A stretch of DNA of 64,000 nucleotides from Ochrobactrum sp. BTU1 (GTDB lineage: Bacteria > Pseudomonadota > Alphaproteobacteria > Rhizobiales > Rhizobiaceae), in assembly GCA_018798825.1 (NCBI GenBank), contig CP076355.1, positions 1,146,001 to 1,210,000 of the forward strand, in the 5' to 3' direction. The stretch's first letter is position 1. Each line of letters starts with the position of its first letter. The notes below the pieces were generated by a model. That model searched no databases. It saw only the letters and a list, made by a program, of their open reading frames with translations, and had not been told where the DNA came from. Position numbers and translations under genes: made by a program. This document shows positions 32,060 through 39,718 of this stretch, piece after piece.

Positions 32060-33570
32060 TGGGTAGCTCCTGCCATCGCGGCAATAAATTTCGCTTCTGA
32101 GAATGCGCTACGCTCAATCTGTGGACCAGGCTTGCCATTCACGAATGGGATGACGCGGTCTGCCACGTCGGCTATTTCCAGAAGGTCGGAAGAGGTTACG
32201 AGAACGGCTATGCCTTTATTGGCAAGTCTCCGCATCTGCGCATGAATCTCTCGCTTGGCACCGATATCCACGCCCTCTGTCGGTTCTATTAAAATCATCA
32301 ACCGGTAATGATCGTCAGCGCCATAAAGCCACTTGCCAATCGAGACCTTTTGTTTGTTGCCTCCGCTTAGGTCTTTTACAAACTGGCTGCGTGAATGTGC
32401 CTTGACGTTCATCAACTGCATCGTCCGGTCAGCTTCGCGGGCTTCACGGCGCATGGACAATATACCTGTGCTGCCCAAAGTCGCGTAGGATGGGTGGACC
32501 ATTGCAAGGTTTTCGCGCACATCCCAATCGCCGATCAGTGCGTTCTCCATGCGGTGGTCAGGCACAAGTGCCACACCCTTCTTTTGCATCGTCCGCGCAT
32601 CAATTCTGGCGATGGACACACCATCAAAACGGCAGGTTCCGGCGGTCTTCCCACTTGCCGCGTAAAGCGAGCGTGCAAAACCAAAATGCCCTGCCCCCGT
32701 CAAACCAATAAGCCCGACAATCTCGCCCGAACGGATGACGAAATTTTCAACGCTCACCCCACCTGCCTGCCAGTCACTGACTTCCATGACCACCGGGCCA
32801 AGATTGCGTGTTTGACTGGTATCCTGCTCGGTAGGACCCTTACCGCCCGTCCGCTGAAGCATAAGATCTATGAGCTGCGCTTCGCTTGAATTTTCTGCAT
32901 CGAGCGTTGCGATATGCCGACCATCACGGAGGACAGTTATTCGGTCACTCAGCGCTTTGATCTCGGAGAGAAAATGGCTGATCAGTACAATGCCAACGCC
33001 TTGGTGCGGCAGAGTTTTGATAATCTGCCAAAGACTTTCTTTTTCCCGAGCAGGCAGTGTCGCCGTTGGTTCATCAAGAATAAGTAATCGGACGTTTCCG
33101 CGAAGAGCCCGAACAATTTCGATAATTTTCTGATCTGCCATCGGAAGCATATCGACCTGCTGATCAAGATCGATAGACACCTGCGGAAACCAGCGCTTAA
33201 GCAACGCGTCAGCACGCACTATAAGCTTTCGTTTGTCGATCACGCCAAGTATCATTCTTGGCTCGTCGCCCAGAAGGATATTTTGCGCCCCAGTCAATCC
33301 GGGAACGAGGCTGCCTTCTTGCGACACATGCGCAATTCCTTTGCGAAGCGCATCACCAGCACTTGCCAGCTTAACCTCAGTGCCATCAATAGTAATGTTA
33401 CCAGAGGTCGGGCTTTTACTACCGCCAAGAATGCTGACAAGAGTTGTCTTTCCCGCACCATTTTCCCCGATCAGCCCATGAACCTCATTGAATCGGAACT
33501 CTGTGCTGACCTGATCTAGTGCCAGCGTTCCGGGATAGGACATGACGATCTGCGAAAGGCTCACAGCCAT
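32056..33570 (-). CDS. Sugar ABC transporter ATPase, RbsA type (two ATPase domains)
   Basis: 504 residues with duplicated nucleotide-binding domains. Domain 1 has Walker A GENGAGKTT near 36 and Walker B LLILDEPTATL; domain 2 has GLIGLTGAGHFGFAR (degenerate Walker A), LSGGNKQKVSIGKWL and LILIEPTEGVD. The second site lacks the usual GKS/T, as in RbsA/XylG proteins where one site is catalytic. ATG follows CAGGAG. A strong hairpin (33608-33640) separates it from the binding-protein gene. Confidence 0.93.
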   Translation of the reverse strand: MAVSLSQIVMSYPGTLALDQVSTEFRFNEVHGLIGENGAGKTTLVSILGGSKSPTSGNITIDGTEVKLASAGDALRKGIAHVSQEGSLVPGLTGAQNILLGDEPRMILGVIDKRKLIVRADALLKRWFPQVSIDLDQQVDMLPMADQKIIEIVRALRGNVRLLILDEPTATLPAREKESLWQIIKTLPHQGVGIVLISHFLSEIKALSDRITVLRDGRHIATLDAENSSEAQLIDLMLQRTGGKGPTEQDTSQTRNLGPVVMEVSDWQAGGVSVENFVIRSGEIVGLIGLTGAGHFGFARSLYAASGKTAGTCRFDGVSIARIDARTMQKKGVALVPDHRMENALIGDWDVRENLAMVHPSYATLGSTGILSMRREAREADRTMQLMNVKAHSRSQFVKDLSGGNKQKVSIGKWLYGADDHYRLMILIEPTEGVDIGAKREIHAQMRRLANKGIAVLVTSSDLLEIADVADRVIPFVNGKPGPQIERSAFSEAKFIAAMAGATQ

Positions 33571-33607
33571 CGAAGAACTCCTGCTAATAAAAGTCTCACG
33601 TTAAAAA

Positions 33608-33640
33608 TGGCCGGAACACAGAACGGTCTCGTTCCGGCCA
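33608..33640 (-). terminator. Attenuating terminator between binding protein and ATPase genes
   Basis: TGGCCGGAAC (33608-33617) and GTTCCGGCCA (33631-33640) form a 10-bp stem; on the minus strand it is followed by TTTTTAACG. It lies after the binding-protein gene and 37 bp before the ATPase gene, where partial termination would give the usual excess of binding protein over the rest of the operon. Confidence 0.8.
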
Positions 33641-33655
33641 GTTGCAGGCTAGGGG

Positions 33656-34609
33656 CTATTTCTTCGGGAGGAAGTCCTTGCAGTTTTGCTTAGTAACGAG
33701 GGGTGCATCAAGGTAGACAGTCTTGGAAGGAATGACCTTTGCGGCATCTTCCTTCTTCACGACGATGCTTTCTATCCATTCACCGGTCTGCGCGCCCATC
33801 TTTTCGAAAGGCTGAGAAACGGTCGCAATCATAAGGCTATCCGGCTTGCAGACTTCCTCGATTGCCTGTGGATGGCCATCAATACCGATCACTTTGACAT
33901 TCTTCAGGCCCGCCGCATTCAGAGAATTGATTGCCGCTTGAGCTGGTTCATCCCAAGGGGCCCAAACTGCATTTATCTCTTCGCCAAAACGCGATGCATA
34001 ATCCTGCATAGAACTGGTGGTGTCTTCAAAGAACGCGGTGTAGTCGATGTTGTGCTCCGCGAGAACTTTCACTTCCGGATATTCTTTTAAGACCGTAGCC
34101 ATGACATCGCCACGCTTACGCGTGCCGTGATGCTCTGCCATACGCAAGAAGATGAGATTTCCCTTTCCGCCCATTTCATTAAGCAGATAAGGCGACACAC
34201 TTGCTGACATTGCCCAATTGTTGGTGGTGACATCGACGAGAACACCATCGACCTGTCCGCTGTCGATCGCGAAGACCGGAATTTTTGCTGCAACAGCTGA
34301 ATCGATAGCAGCACGCGATGCGCGCAAGTCGGACATACTCACGATGATTGCATCAACACCGCGGGATGCTGCATCCTGAATGTTGGAAGCAGTCCGTTCA
34401 CCCGAACCACCGCTATCCAGCACACTGATATTCCAATCTTTGTTGGTTTCTTTCAGCCAGGCATCAAAACCTGACTTGGCGCGTTGCTCGGACTGGGCGG
34501 CTGCATTGGAATGCACCCATGCAACATTTGTCGCCGATGCGCTGGCGGTGCCCATCAGCATCGCCACAGCTGCGACGCCAATAGTTTTTTTGATAAATCC
34601 TGATCCCAT
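33656..34609 (-). CDS. Sugar-binding periplasmic protein, RbsB type
   Basis: 317 residues after GGAGG. Signal peptide with a basic start (MGSGFIKKTIG) and cleavage after SASA (about 27). The periplasmic-binding fold shows VAWVHSNAAAQSEQRAKSGF, DAIIVSMSDLRASRAAI, VDVTTNNWAMSASVSPYLL and VIGIDGHPQAIEEV. First gene of the minus-strand operon, right behind the SorC-controlled promoter. Ligand likely a polyol or deoxysugar given the downstream enzymes, which is inference. Confidence 0.92.
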   Translation of the reverse strand: MGSGFIKKTIGVAAVAMLMGTASASATNVAWVHSNAAAQSEQRAKSGFDAWLKETNKDWNISVLDSGGSGERTASNIQDAASRGVDAIIVSMSDLRASRAAIDSAVAAKIPVFAIDSGQVDGVLVDVTTNNWAMSASVSPYLLNEMGGKGNLIFLRMAEHHGTRKRGDVMATVLKEYPEVKVLAEHNIDYTAFFEDTTSSMQDYASRFGEEINAVWAPWDEPAQAAINSLNAAGLKNVKVIGIDGHPQAIEEVCKPDSLMIATVSQPFEKMGAQTGEWIESIVVKKEDAAKVIPSKTVYLDAPLVTKQNCKDFLPKK

Positions 34610-34926
34610 TTATTCCTCCCCGATGCGGCGCGGTTGTATTCGCTGCGCAGCTTCAAATTGTTAAACTTGGCGCATGCCCGAACATAAGTCGTGCCCCGCG
34701 CTGACCTGCTACTCCTCCTGGACTGTCGCGATACGGCCATCGGTCTCTGCTCCTCCAGAGAAAGATGTTTTCATCCCGTTAAAGCTTCAGCTCCGTATTC
34801 CAATTGACCCGTTCGCCCTTTCGCGCTCTTGTCCGCCAGAATGATTGATATTAAGCGTCGGCAAATTACAAATGTCAAATAGAAATACATTTGTAATTTT
34901 CGAAGGGCTATTGAAGTGAGGGACCA
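34610..34926. promoter_or_regulatory. Divergent promoter region of the catabolic operon and its regulator
   Basis: 317 bp between the binding-protein gene and the SorC-type regulator. It contains the palindrome at 34863-34899 close to the regulator start; no gene is seen inside. Both promoters would be reachable from one bound regulator by looping. Confidence 0.6.
34863..34899. promoter_or_regulatory. Perfect 13-bp inverted repeat, probable SorC operator
   Basis: AAATTACAAATGT (34863-34875) is the exact reverse complement of ACATTTGTAATTT (34887-34899), separated by 11 bases. It ends 27 bp before the start codon of the SorC-type regulator. SorC/DeoR-class proteins such as EryD bind long palindromes in just this position and are released by the pathway's substrate or phosphorylated intermediate. 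Confidence 0.75.
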
Positions 34927-35901
34927 ATGAGTGAATCTGAAGACAGCCTGATGGTACGCGTGGCATGGCTCTATTACGTCGGCGGATTCAACCAGGAGGC
35001 GACCGCCTTAAGACTTGGTTTAACGCGTGCGCGCGTCAATAAAATCCTCGGAGAGGCGAGAGAAAGTGGTCTCGTCAGCATATCGATAGACCATCAAAAC
35101 GCTGGAACTTTGCCTCTGGAAAACGAGCTTATGCGGCGATATGAACTCGATTTTTGTATTTCGACCCCGCCATTTGGCTTTGACACAGACGAAGATACGG
35201 CATCTGAAATCCGCAAGCAGGTATCTTTTCGGGCCGTTGGAGTTGCGGCCGCGACCTACCTCAAAGACTTTCTTGCAGACAATCAGGAAGCGACCATTGG
35301 AACTGGTTGGGGGCGGACGATCGAGCAGATGACTTTACAACTTGCAGGCGTGAGATCGCCACAAGCGCGTTTCATTTCGGTCATGGGATCTTTGACAGCA
35401 AACTCTGCTTACAACCCGTTCGAAGTTGTGCATATGCTTGCACGACGCACTGGCGGCCAGGGCTTTTTTCTACCGGTGCCGTTTATCGCCGATTCCGCTG
35501 AGGACCGAAAAGTTTTGATTTCTCAGCGCTCTGTTGCCCATGCCATGGAAATAGCACGAACGGCTTCTGTGTGTTTTATCAGCGCCGGAGAGTTGACCGA
35601 AGATTCACTGTTGCGTCGCCAGAACATGTTAACCAGAGCAGAACTCGAAAGCCTTAGGGCCGCCGGCGCAATCGGTGATACAAACGGCATCTTCTTCGAT
35701 AAGGACGGACATCAAATTGACCACGAAATGAACCGACGTACGATTGCCCTTGGCTTTTCAGAACTACAGAAAATTCAAGTCGTCCTACTCATTGCAGGTC
35801 AAGAAAAGGTCGTGGCAGCTAAAGCACTTCTTAAAAGCGGCATCGTCAACGGTCTTATAATCGATGGTGATGCAGCAGAAGCACTCAAGAATATTTCGTA
35901 A
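34927..35901 (+). CDS. SorC-family transcriptional regulator
   Basis: 324 residues. The N-terminal helix-turn-helix is VAWLYYVGGFNQEATALRLG with recognition helix TRARVNKILGEARE; the rest is the sugar-phosphate-isomerase-like effector domain (TIGTGWGRTIEQM, FISVMGSLTANSAYNP, SAGELTEDSLLRR, IALGFSELQKI). This is the class of Brucella EryD and of SorC/DeoR sugar regulators. It is divergent from the RbsABC/kinase operon, so control of that operon by a phosphorylated polyol is likely. Confidence 0.9.
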   Translation: MSESEDSLMVRVAWLYYVGGFNQEATALRLGLTRARVNKILGEARESGLVSISIDHQNAGTLPLENELMRRYELDFCISTPPFGFDTDEDTASEIRKQVSFRAVGVAAATYLKDFLADNQEATIGTGWGRTIEQMTLQLAGVRSPQARFISVMGSLTANSAYNPFEVVHMLARRTGGQGFFLPVPFIADSAEDRKVLISQRSVAHAMEIARTASVCFISAGELTEDSLLRRQNMLTRAELESLRAAGAIGDTNGIFFDKDGHQIDHEMNRRTIALGFSELQKIQVVLLIAGQEKVVAAKALLKSGIVNGLIIDGDAAEALKNIS

Positions 35902-36423
35902 GAAATGCACAATCAGTGCTGGAAAGAGTATGCTTTTCTTTTCCGCCAATCCTGCTCATCGATTTTGATATCAGCATATGGCAGAATAATTTTCGTCATA
36001 TGCTCACCGTCGGTCGCCCTTGCCCCTCCAACACGATTAAAAGCTAATTTGGCAACTCCTGTATATTTCTTGTTGCCAGCTCTCTTGCAGCACCGCTTCC
36101 GGCCAGTCCGTGAAGTAATCAGGGTTTTCTTGCGTGAGGCAAACAGCAGGTGGCCTTAAAATGTTGAAATCTTACCCGGCGGCTCAAGGCGGCCGAGTTT
36201 GAGCAGTCGTCCGCGGTCTTTTCCACAGCGGTGACGCAGAACCGTCCTAAATCACTGCCCTCCTCCCGAGGTTCATCGTTGCAATCGTTCAAGCTCATTA
36301 AGCGGCTTCACCTGGTCAATTCGCTAAAAAATTGTGATAAACTGACCTCTTGAAGGGGCAAATTTTCTGCCTAAATCAAAGCGGTCATTCCGACATTACG
36401 CGTTCGATCAAATGGAGGTTTCG
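35902..36423. other. Non-coding stretch leading into a duplicated segment
   Basis: No supported gene. The last 100 bases (from about 36320) are homologous to 6590-6696: CTCTTGAA, GGTCATTCCGACA and the ACGCGTTCGATCAAATGGAGG block recur in the same order. It carries the upstream region of the DUF982 gene. Confidence 0.5.
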
Positions 36424-36726
36424 ATGAGCGACCGTTTGTTTGACAGTCCTGTTTTTGTAAAGGACGGCCCATATCTCGTACGCGAGATTGCCGGCATCGG
36501 CGATGCGTTGGATTTTCTCTATGAGTGGCCCGAGCACCACCGGGATTTCATTTATGAGACAGCTTGGAAAGCCTGCTGCGATAGCCACGACGGTATTAAA
36601 CCGGTCGACGTCGCGCAGATTGCCATTCGAGGCTTCGCTAAGAAGCGTGGGATACTCGAAGAGCCGGAAGCCGCCTTGCCCTGGATGAAGGGTAATAATT
36701 CAGGTGGCGGGCGAGTTGAGGCATAG
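36424..36726 (+). CDS. DUF982 protein, intact copy
   Basis: 100 residues from ATG 36424, after ATGGAGG, which is part of the duplicated leader. It starts MSDRLFDSPVFVKDGPYLV and ends with FAKKRGILEEPE and a Gly-rich tail. DUF982 proteins are short, mainly Rhizobiales, multi-copy and of unknown function. The copy at 6697-6994 is frameshifted. A broken membrane-peptide gene and terminator hairpin follow, as in the other copy. Confidence 0.8.
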   Translation: MSDRLFDSPVFVKDGPYLVREIAGIGDALDFLYEWPEHHRDFIYETAWKACCDSHDGIKPVDVAQIAIRGFAKKRGILEEPEAALPWMKGNNSGGGRVEA

Positions 36727-36735
36727 GAGCAGGCT

Positions 36736-36848
36736 ATGCTTTGGTTTCTATTCATCGAAGGAGCAATAATAGCGGCTCTGCCTATGTAGTAACGACACTG
36801 GCTTGTAAGGAGATCAAACATCATAGGAACAACTCAACTCGGATGTAG
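36736..36848 (+). pseudogene. Small membrane peptide downstream of DUF982, broken copy B
   Basis: Homolog of the peptide at 7004. It starts MLWFLFIEGAIIAALPM and then stops, because a deletion shifts the frame where copy A reads ALGYVTTTLAW. DNA similarity continues to AACTCGGATGTAG at 36848, giving the probable original stop that copy A has lost. Confidence 0.6.
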
Positions 36849-36864
36849 TGCTTGAAGCGAGAAG

Positions 36865-36883
36865 CCCCGGCAATGTACCGGGG
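36865..36883 (+). terminator. Terminator-like hairpin after DUF982 copy B
   Basis: CCCCGG (36865-36870) pairs with CCGGGG (36878-36883) over seven bases. No T-run remains (AGTTCACTT). Equivalent to the better-preserved hairpin at 7137-7158. Confidence 0.5.
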
Positions 36884-36890
36884 AGTTCAC

Positions 36891-36990
36891 TTGTCTTTTA
36901 CGGAGACTGTGAGAGAATGCTCGTGCGTTAAAACAAGCAGTAACAGTTTAGACGTGGCCCCGGCATGATCCATCTCGCCGGGGCTTTTCT
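36891..36990 (+). ncRNA. Candidate small RNA unit (TTGTCT promoter type), copy B
   Basis: TTGTCT (36891-36896), 17 bases, AGAATG (36914-36919), then AAGCAGTAACAGT, and a terminator GCCCCGGC (36957-36964) pairing with GCCGGGGC (36977-36984) followed by TTTTCTT. Closely similar to 23406-23508 over promoter and leader. No open frame with a ribosome-binding site. Confidence 0.55.
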
Positions 36991-37743
36991 TGTCCGAATG
37001 AAAAGCCACCTTAATGGTGAGCGGGAACTGCGACATTGCAGGTTCATCTCGACGTCACGCGCGACCGACTTCGGGCGGCGATGTCCATTTTGTGCAGATC
37101 TATCGTCAAAACTATCAAGCTGAAATTCGGCCCAATCATCGAAAATCGTTAGGGCGACCCGGCTCAGTAAGAAGGAGGATAAGGCTTGACCTGTTCACCA
37201 TACACTTTATGCCTCCGGCGATAAACGAGTTCGCACAGCAAGGCCGTTACCATGTCAACGACAGATTTTTGAAAATGACACCGAAGAAGTAGAAGTTCTC
37301 AAAATGCGATTGAAGGAGCGTCACATAAAGCCGTCCCGAATACTGAGCCAATTGCAATCTGAATATTCACTTTACCATTTGCTCCGGTGTCGATGCGCCT
37401 GCTATTGGAGAAACTTGCGGGCGCTGCTGCGGTTTGTCAGAATCACTCCTACCGATCAAAAGACAGTTGGGCATACTGTTGAACATCGTATGGCCAAAAG
37501 CCGGCTCATTCGATCAGCCCCCCAAATGGCACCTTATGACACCTCATGGCTTCAGATGGCACATCTTACCAACATATACCGATCGAGCTTAGCGGTTAGT
37601 CATGCATAATTGACGCTACAATGACTATTCTTCACCAATCTTCTTCACAGCAAAGGGTGTCCGTGTCATATCTTGCCGACTCCGCGTGGCCATCTAGTCG
37701 TGTCCTCCGGCTTCTGATTATTTGAAATACCTAAAGGATCTTG
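36991..37743. other. Region without a confident gene
   Basis: Possible gene debris: an ATG near 37252 begins MSTTDF and stops, but a one-base correction in the TTTTT run would continue as ENDTEEVEVLKMRLKERHIK, ending in a Leu/Cys/Arg-rich tail that looks non-coding. I see no other features; GC content and codon pattern are irregular. Confidence 0.35.
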
Positions 37744-38058
37744 ATGCAGAAAATCTGGTTGGCGAAGTTGAAACATCATGCCGCGACGTTTCAACTCGCT
37801 TCTGAAAAAGTTTCCAGCATTACAGAGCAGCTTGACTTTGATGAACATCGGGCAAAAATGGTTTTAAAGATCGTTCGTGACGGTCAAGCCGGCTTCCATG
37901 CATTCTCTGAGGAAATAAGGGAAGCGAACCTCACTTCCTCATATTATGCAGCTGCAGCCGAAGTCGATCAGGCTTGGACGAACCTTGTCCAACTCTTGTT
38001 AGTGAGGCTTCTTGAGTACCAGACAATCGGCGCACAAGATGATCAAGTACCAAGATGA
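37744..38058 (+). CDS. Hypothetical helical protein, 104 aa
   Basis: ATG 37744 follows AAAGGATC. The product is soluble and alpha-helical (MQKIWLAKLKHHAATFQLAS, QLDFDEHRAKMVLKIV, then YYAAAAEVDQAWTNLVQLLL), with no Cys and no membrane span. I do not recognise a family. No operon partners: debris lies upstream and non-coding DNA downstream. Confidence 0.5.
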   Translation: MQKIWLAKLKHHAATFQLASEKVSSITEQLDFDEHRAKMVLKIVRDGQAGFHAFSEEIREANLTSSYYAAAAEVDQAWTNLVQLLLVRLLEYQTIGAQDDQVPR

Positions 38059-38525
38059 CGCTTTGATGCGTGCTAAAAAACGACACCACAGAGCGTCCAA
38101 CACCTCTGGCACGCAGACCGTCTTACTCTGATCAAATTGCGGCATCTTTGTTTCCCTATAATTCCATGCAGAGATACGCTGAATGCTGTTGCGAGGGGGT
38201 GTAGGGGCCAACGGTCGAGATCCGTTAAGGATGCAGTCCCTCCAAAGGAGCCTTCATAACCTTCCATTCCTGAGCAGCCTCCAATTCGTGTCAACACCCC
38301 AGGCAGCCTTCCATGTCGCAATGACGCTTCGAGGCTTTCTGCCTTCTGCATTTCGGAGTTTTCTTTGCCACAAAGTCGGTGTAGCCTTTATGGGCGCGGG
38401 CCAATCGCGTTCCGCGGATGGTGAACTGCGTAACCCCGGTGGATTTTGCGGTCGCCGGGGTTTTTTCTCACTACATTTTTGGTTTTAGTGAAACTCAACA
38501 CCAAATTGGCAAACTCAACAGTATC
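38059..38525. other. Non-coding stretch with one terminator element
   Basis: No supported gene. It contains the terminator unit at 38432-38467 just upstream of the glycosyltransferase gene, insulating it from upstream transcription. Confidence 0.4.
38432..38467 (+). terminator. Stand-alone intrinsic terminator element
   Basis: AACCCCGG (38432-38439) pairs with CCGGGGTT (38455-38462), followed by TTTTCTC. It lies within the open frame that could extend the glycosyltransferase upstream, which supports the later start at 38526. Confidence 0.65.
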
Positions 38526-39356
38526 ATGAAAAGCTTAAACCAGTTCATTAGTCAGATTGTTGGCCGACCCTATAAAGAACGGGTCGTCTATTCGTGCATG
38601 TTCGGATTTTCGGAGGCTTTCAAGGACCGCAACTATCCTGAAGACGCTGACACAGATTATATATGTTTCACTGACGATAGGAACCTGGAGTCGGAAACCT
38701 GGCGCTTCGTGGTCGTCGACACGACGCTATACGGGCCGCAGAAGACATCAAAGCTCGTCAAGCTTTGCCCGCACCTGTTTTTGTCAGACTATAAAACGAG
38801 CCTTTATGTAGACAATACGGTTCGAATAAATTCGCCACTCAATGAAATATTTTTTCACTTATCCTCGATCGTACCTTTTGTAACATACAGACACGACCTA
38901 TGGGATTGCGCTTACACGGAGTCCGACGCGGTCATCGAAGCGAAATACGCTGATCCCCGAATTCTTAAATTGCAGATTGAAAATTACGAACGAGACGGTC
39001 TTCCGAGACATGCCGGACTTTATCACAGTGCAATTCTTTTGAGAAACCATAACCATCGCGGTGTAAAAAAATTCGGTGACTTATGGTTTCGCGAAATCCA
39101 GAAATACTCTTACAGAGATCAAGTTGCATTAAGTTATCTCGCATGGAAATATTCGTTTAAACTTCACGTCTTTGACGGCTATTCAACTGATGACAACTTG
39201 GTATTTTGGCCCGAAGACGTCGGTCCTCGACTACCACGCGGCTTTGTGGATGACGAATACTTGCACCTCAATCCAGACCTTGATCTGAATGGAATGACGC
39301 CGAGGGAACATTTCCTTAAAATCGGATCGCAAGTCGGGCTGGCCTGGAGACAGTAA
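38526..39356 (+). CDS. Glycosyltransferase, TOD1/MUCI70 (DUF616) type
   Basis: 276 residues from ATG 38526; the frame is open upstream to 38418 but crosses a terminator hairpin. DUF616 signatures: YSCMFGFSEAFKDR, DYICFTDDR, LYGPQKTSKLVKLCPHLF, SLYVDNTVRIN (acidic metal-binding region) and RHAGLYHSAILLRNH. The C terminus has a short DDEYLHLNPDL ... REHFLKIGS unit, a repeat often attached to bacterial glycosyltransferases. It probably transfers a hexose in surface-polysaccharide synthesis. It stands alone between terminator elements, so it may be a transferred moron-like gene. Confidence 0.75.
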   Translation: MKSLNQFISQIVGRPYKERVVYSCMFGFSEAFKDRNYPEDADTDYICFTDDRNLESETWRFVVVDTTLYGPQKTSKLVKLCPHLFLSDYKTSLYVDNTVRINSPLNEIFFHLSSIVPFVTYRHDLWDCAYTESDAVIEAKYADPRILKLQIENYERDGLPRHAGLYHSAILLRNHNHRGVKKFGDLWFREIQKYSYRDQVALSYLAWKYSFKLHVFDGYSTDDNLVFWPEDVGPRLPRGFVDDEYLHLNPDLDLNGMTPREHFLKIGSQVGLAWRQ

Positions 39357-39466
39357 AGGTATTTATAAACATGCAGTCGCGATCGGCGTGTGCTTTTCGT
39401 AAAATACGCGGGCTATCATCTTTCCCAGTAGTCATGCCAGCTATCATTTTTTAGTTTAGGCCGGTG

Positions 39467-39598
39467 TCATTCACTTGCCCGCATCAAATGCTCAATCGTA
39501 TCCCGCGCTTCCGTCCCATTGATTTCGGATATCTTGGGTGAATGCCATTTCTTCCATTCACTTGTCGCCGCGATAACGGTTCCCGAAACTGCTTTCAT
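39467..39598 (-). CDS. Possible small protein, 43 aa
   Basis: The minus frame from ATG 39598 reads MKAVSGTVIAATSEWKKWHS, then SEINGTEARDTIEHLMRASE. Its composition looks coding, but there is no well-placed ribosome-binding site (GAGGAAAG lies about 14 bases away). It may be a remnant C terminus. No family. Confidence 0.25.
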   Translation of the reverse strand: MKAVSGTVIAATSEWKKWHSPKISEINGTEARDTIEHLMRASE

Positions 39599-39718
39599 GA
39601 CGCTGTCGATTTACTTTCCTCAACGCACTCAATCAAACGGGGGCAAGCCAAAGAAGAACCCTGCCGGAGCAGGACTTTAAATCTTGACCCGTCCCCACTT
39701 TCGTAATGTCGAGTTCGA

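Noticed and set aside
37304..37609. Plus-strand 101-aa open frame
   Set aside because: Composition turns Arg/Cys/Trp-rich and irregular after the first 30 residues. At most a frameshifted remnant starting near 37252.
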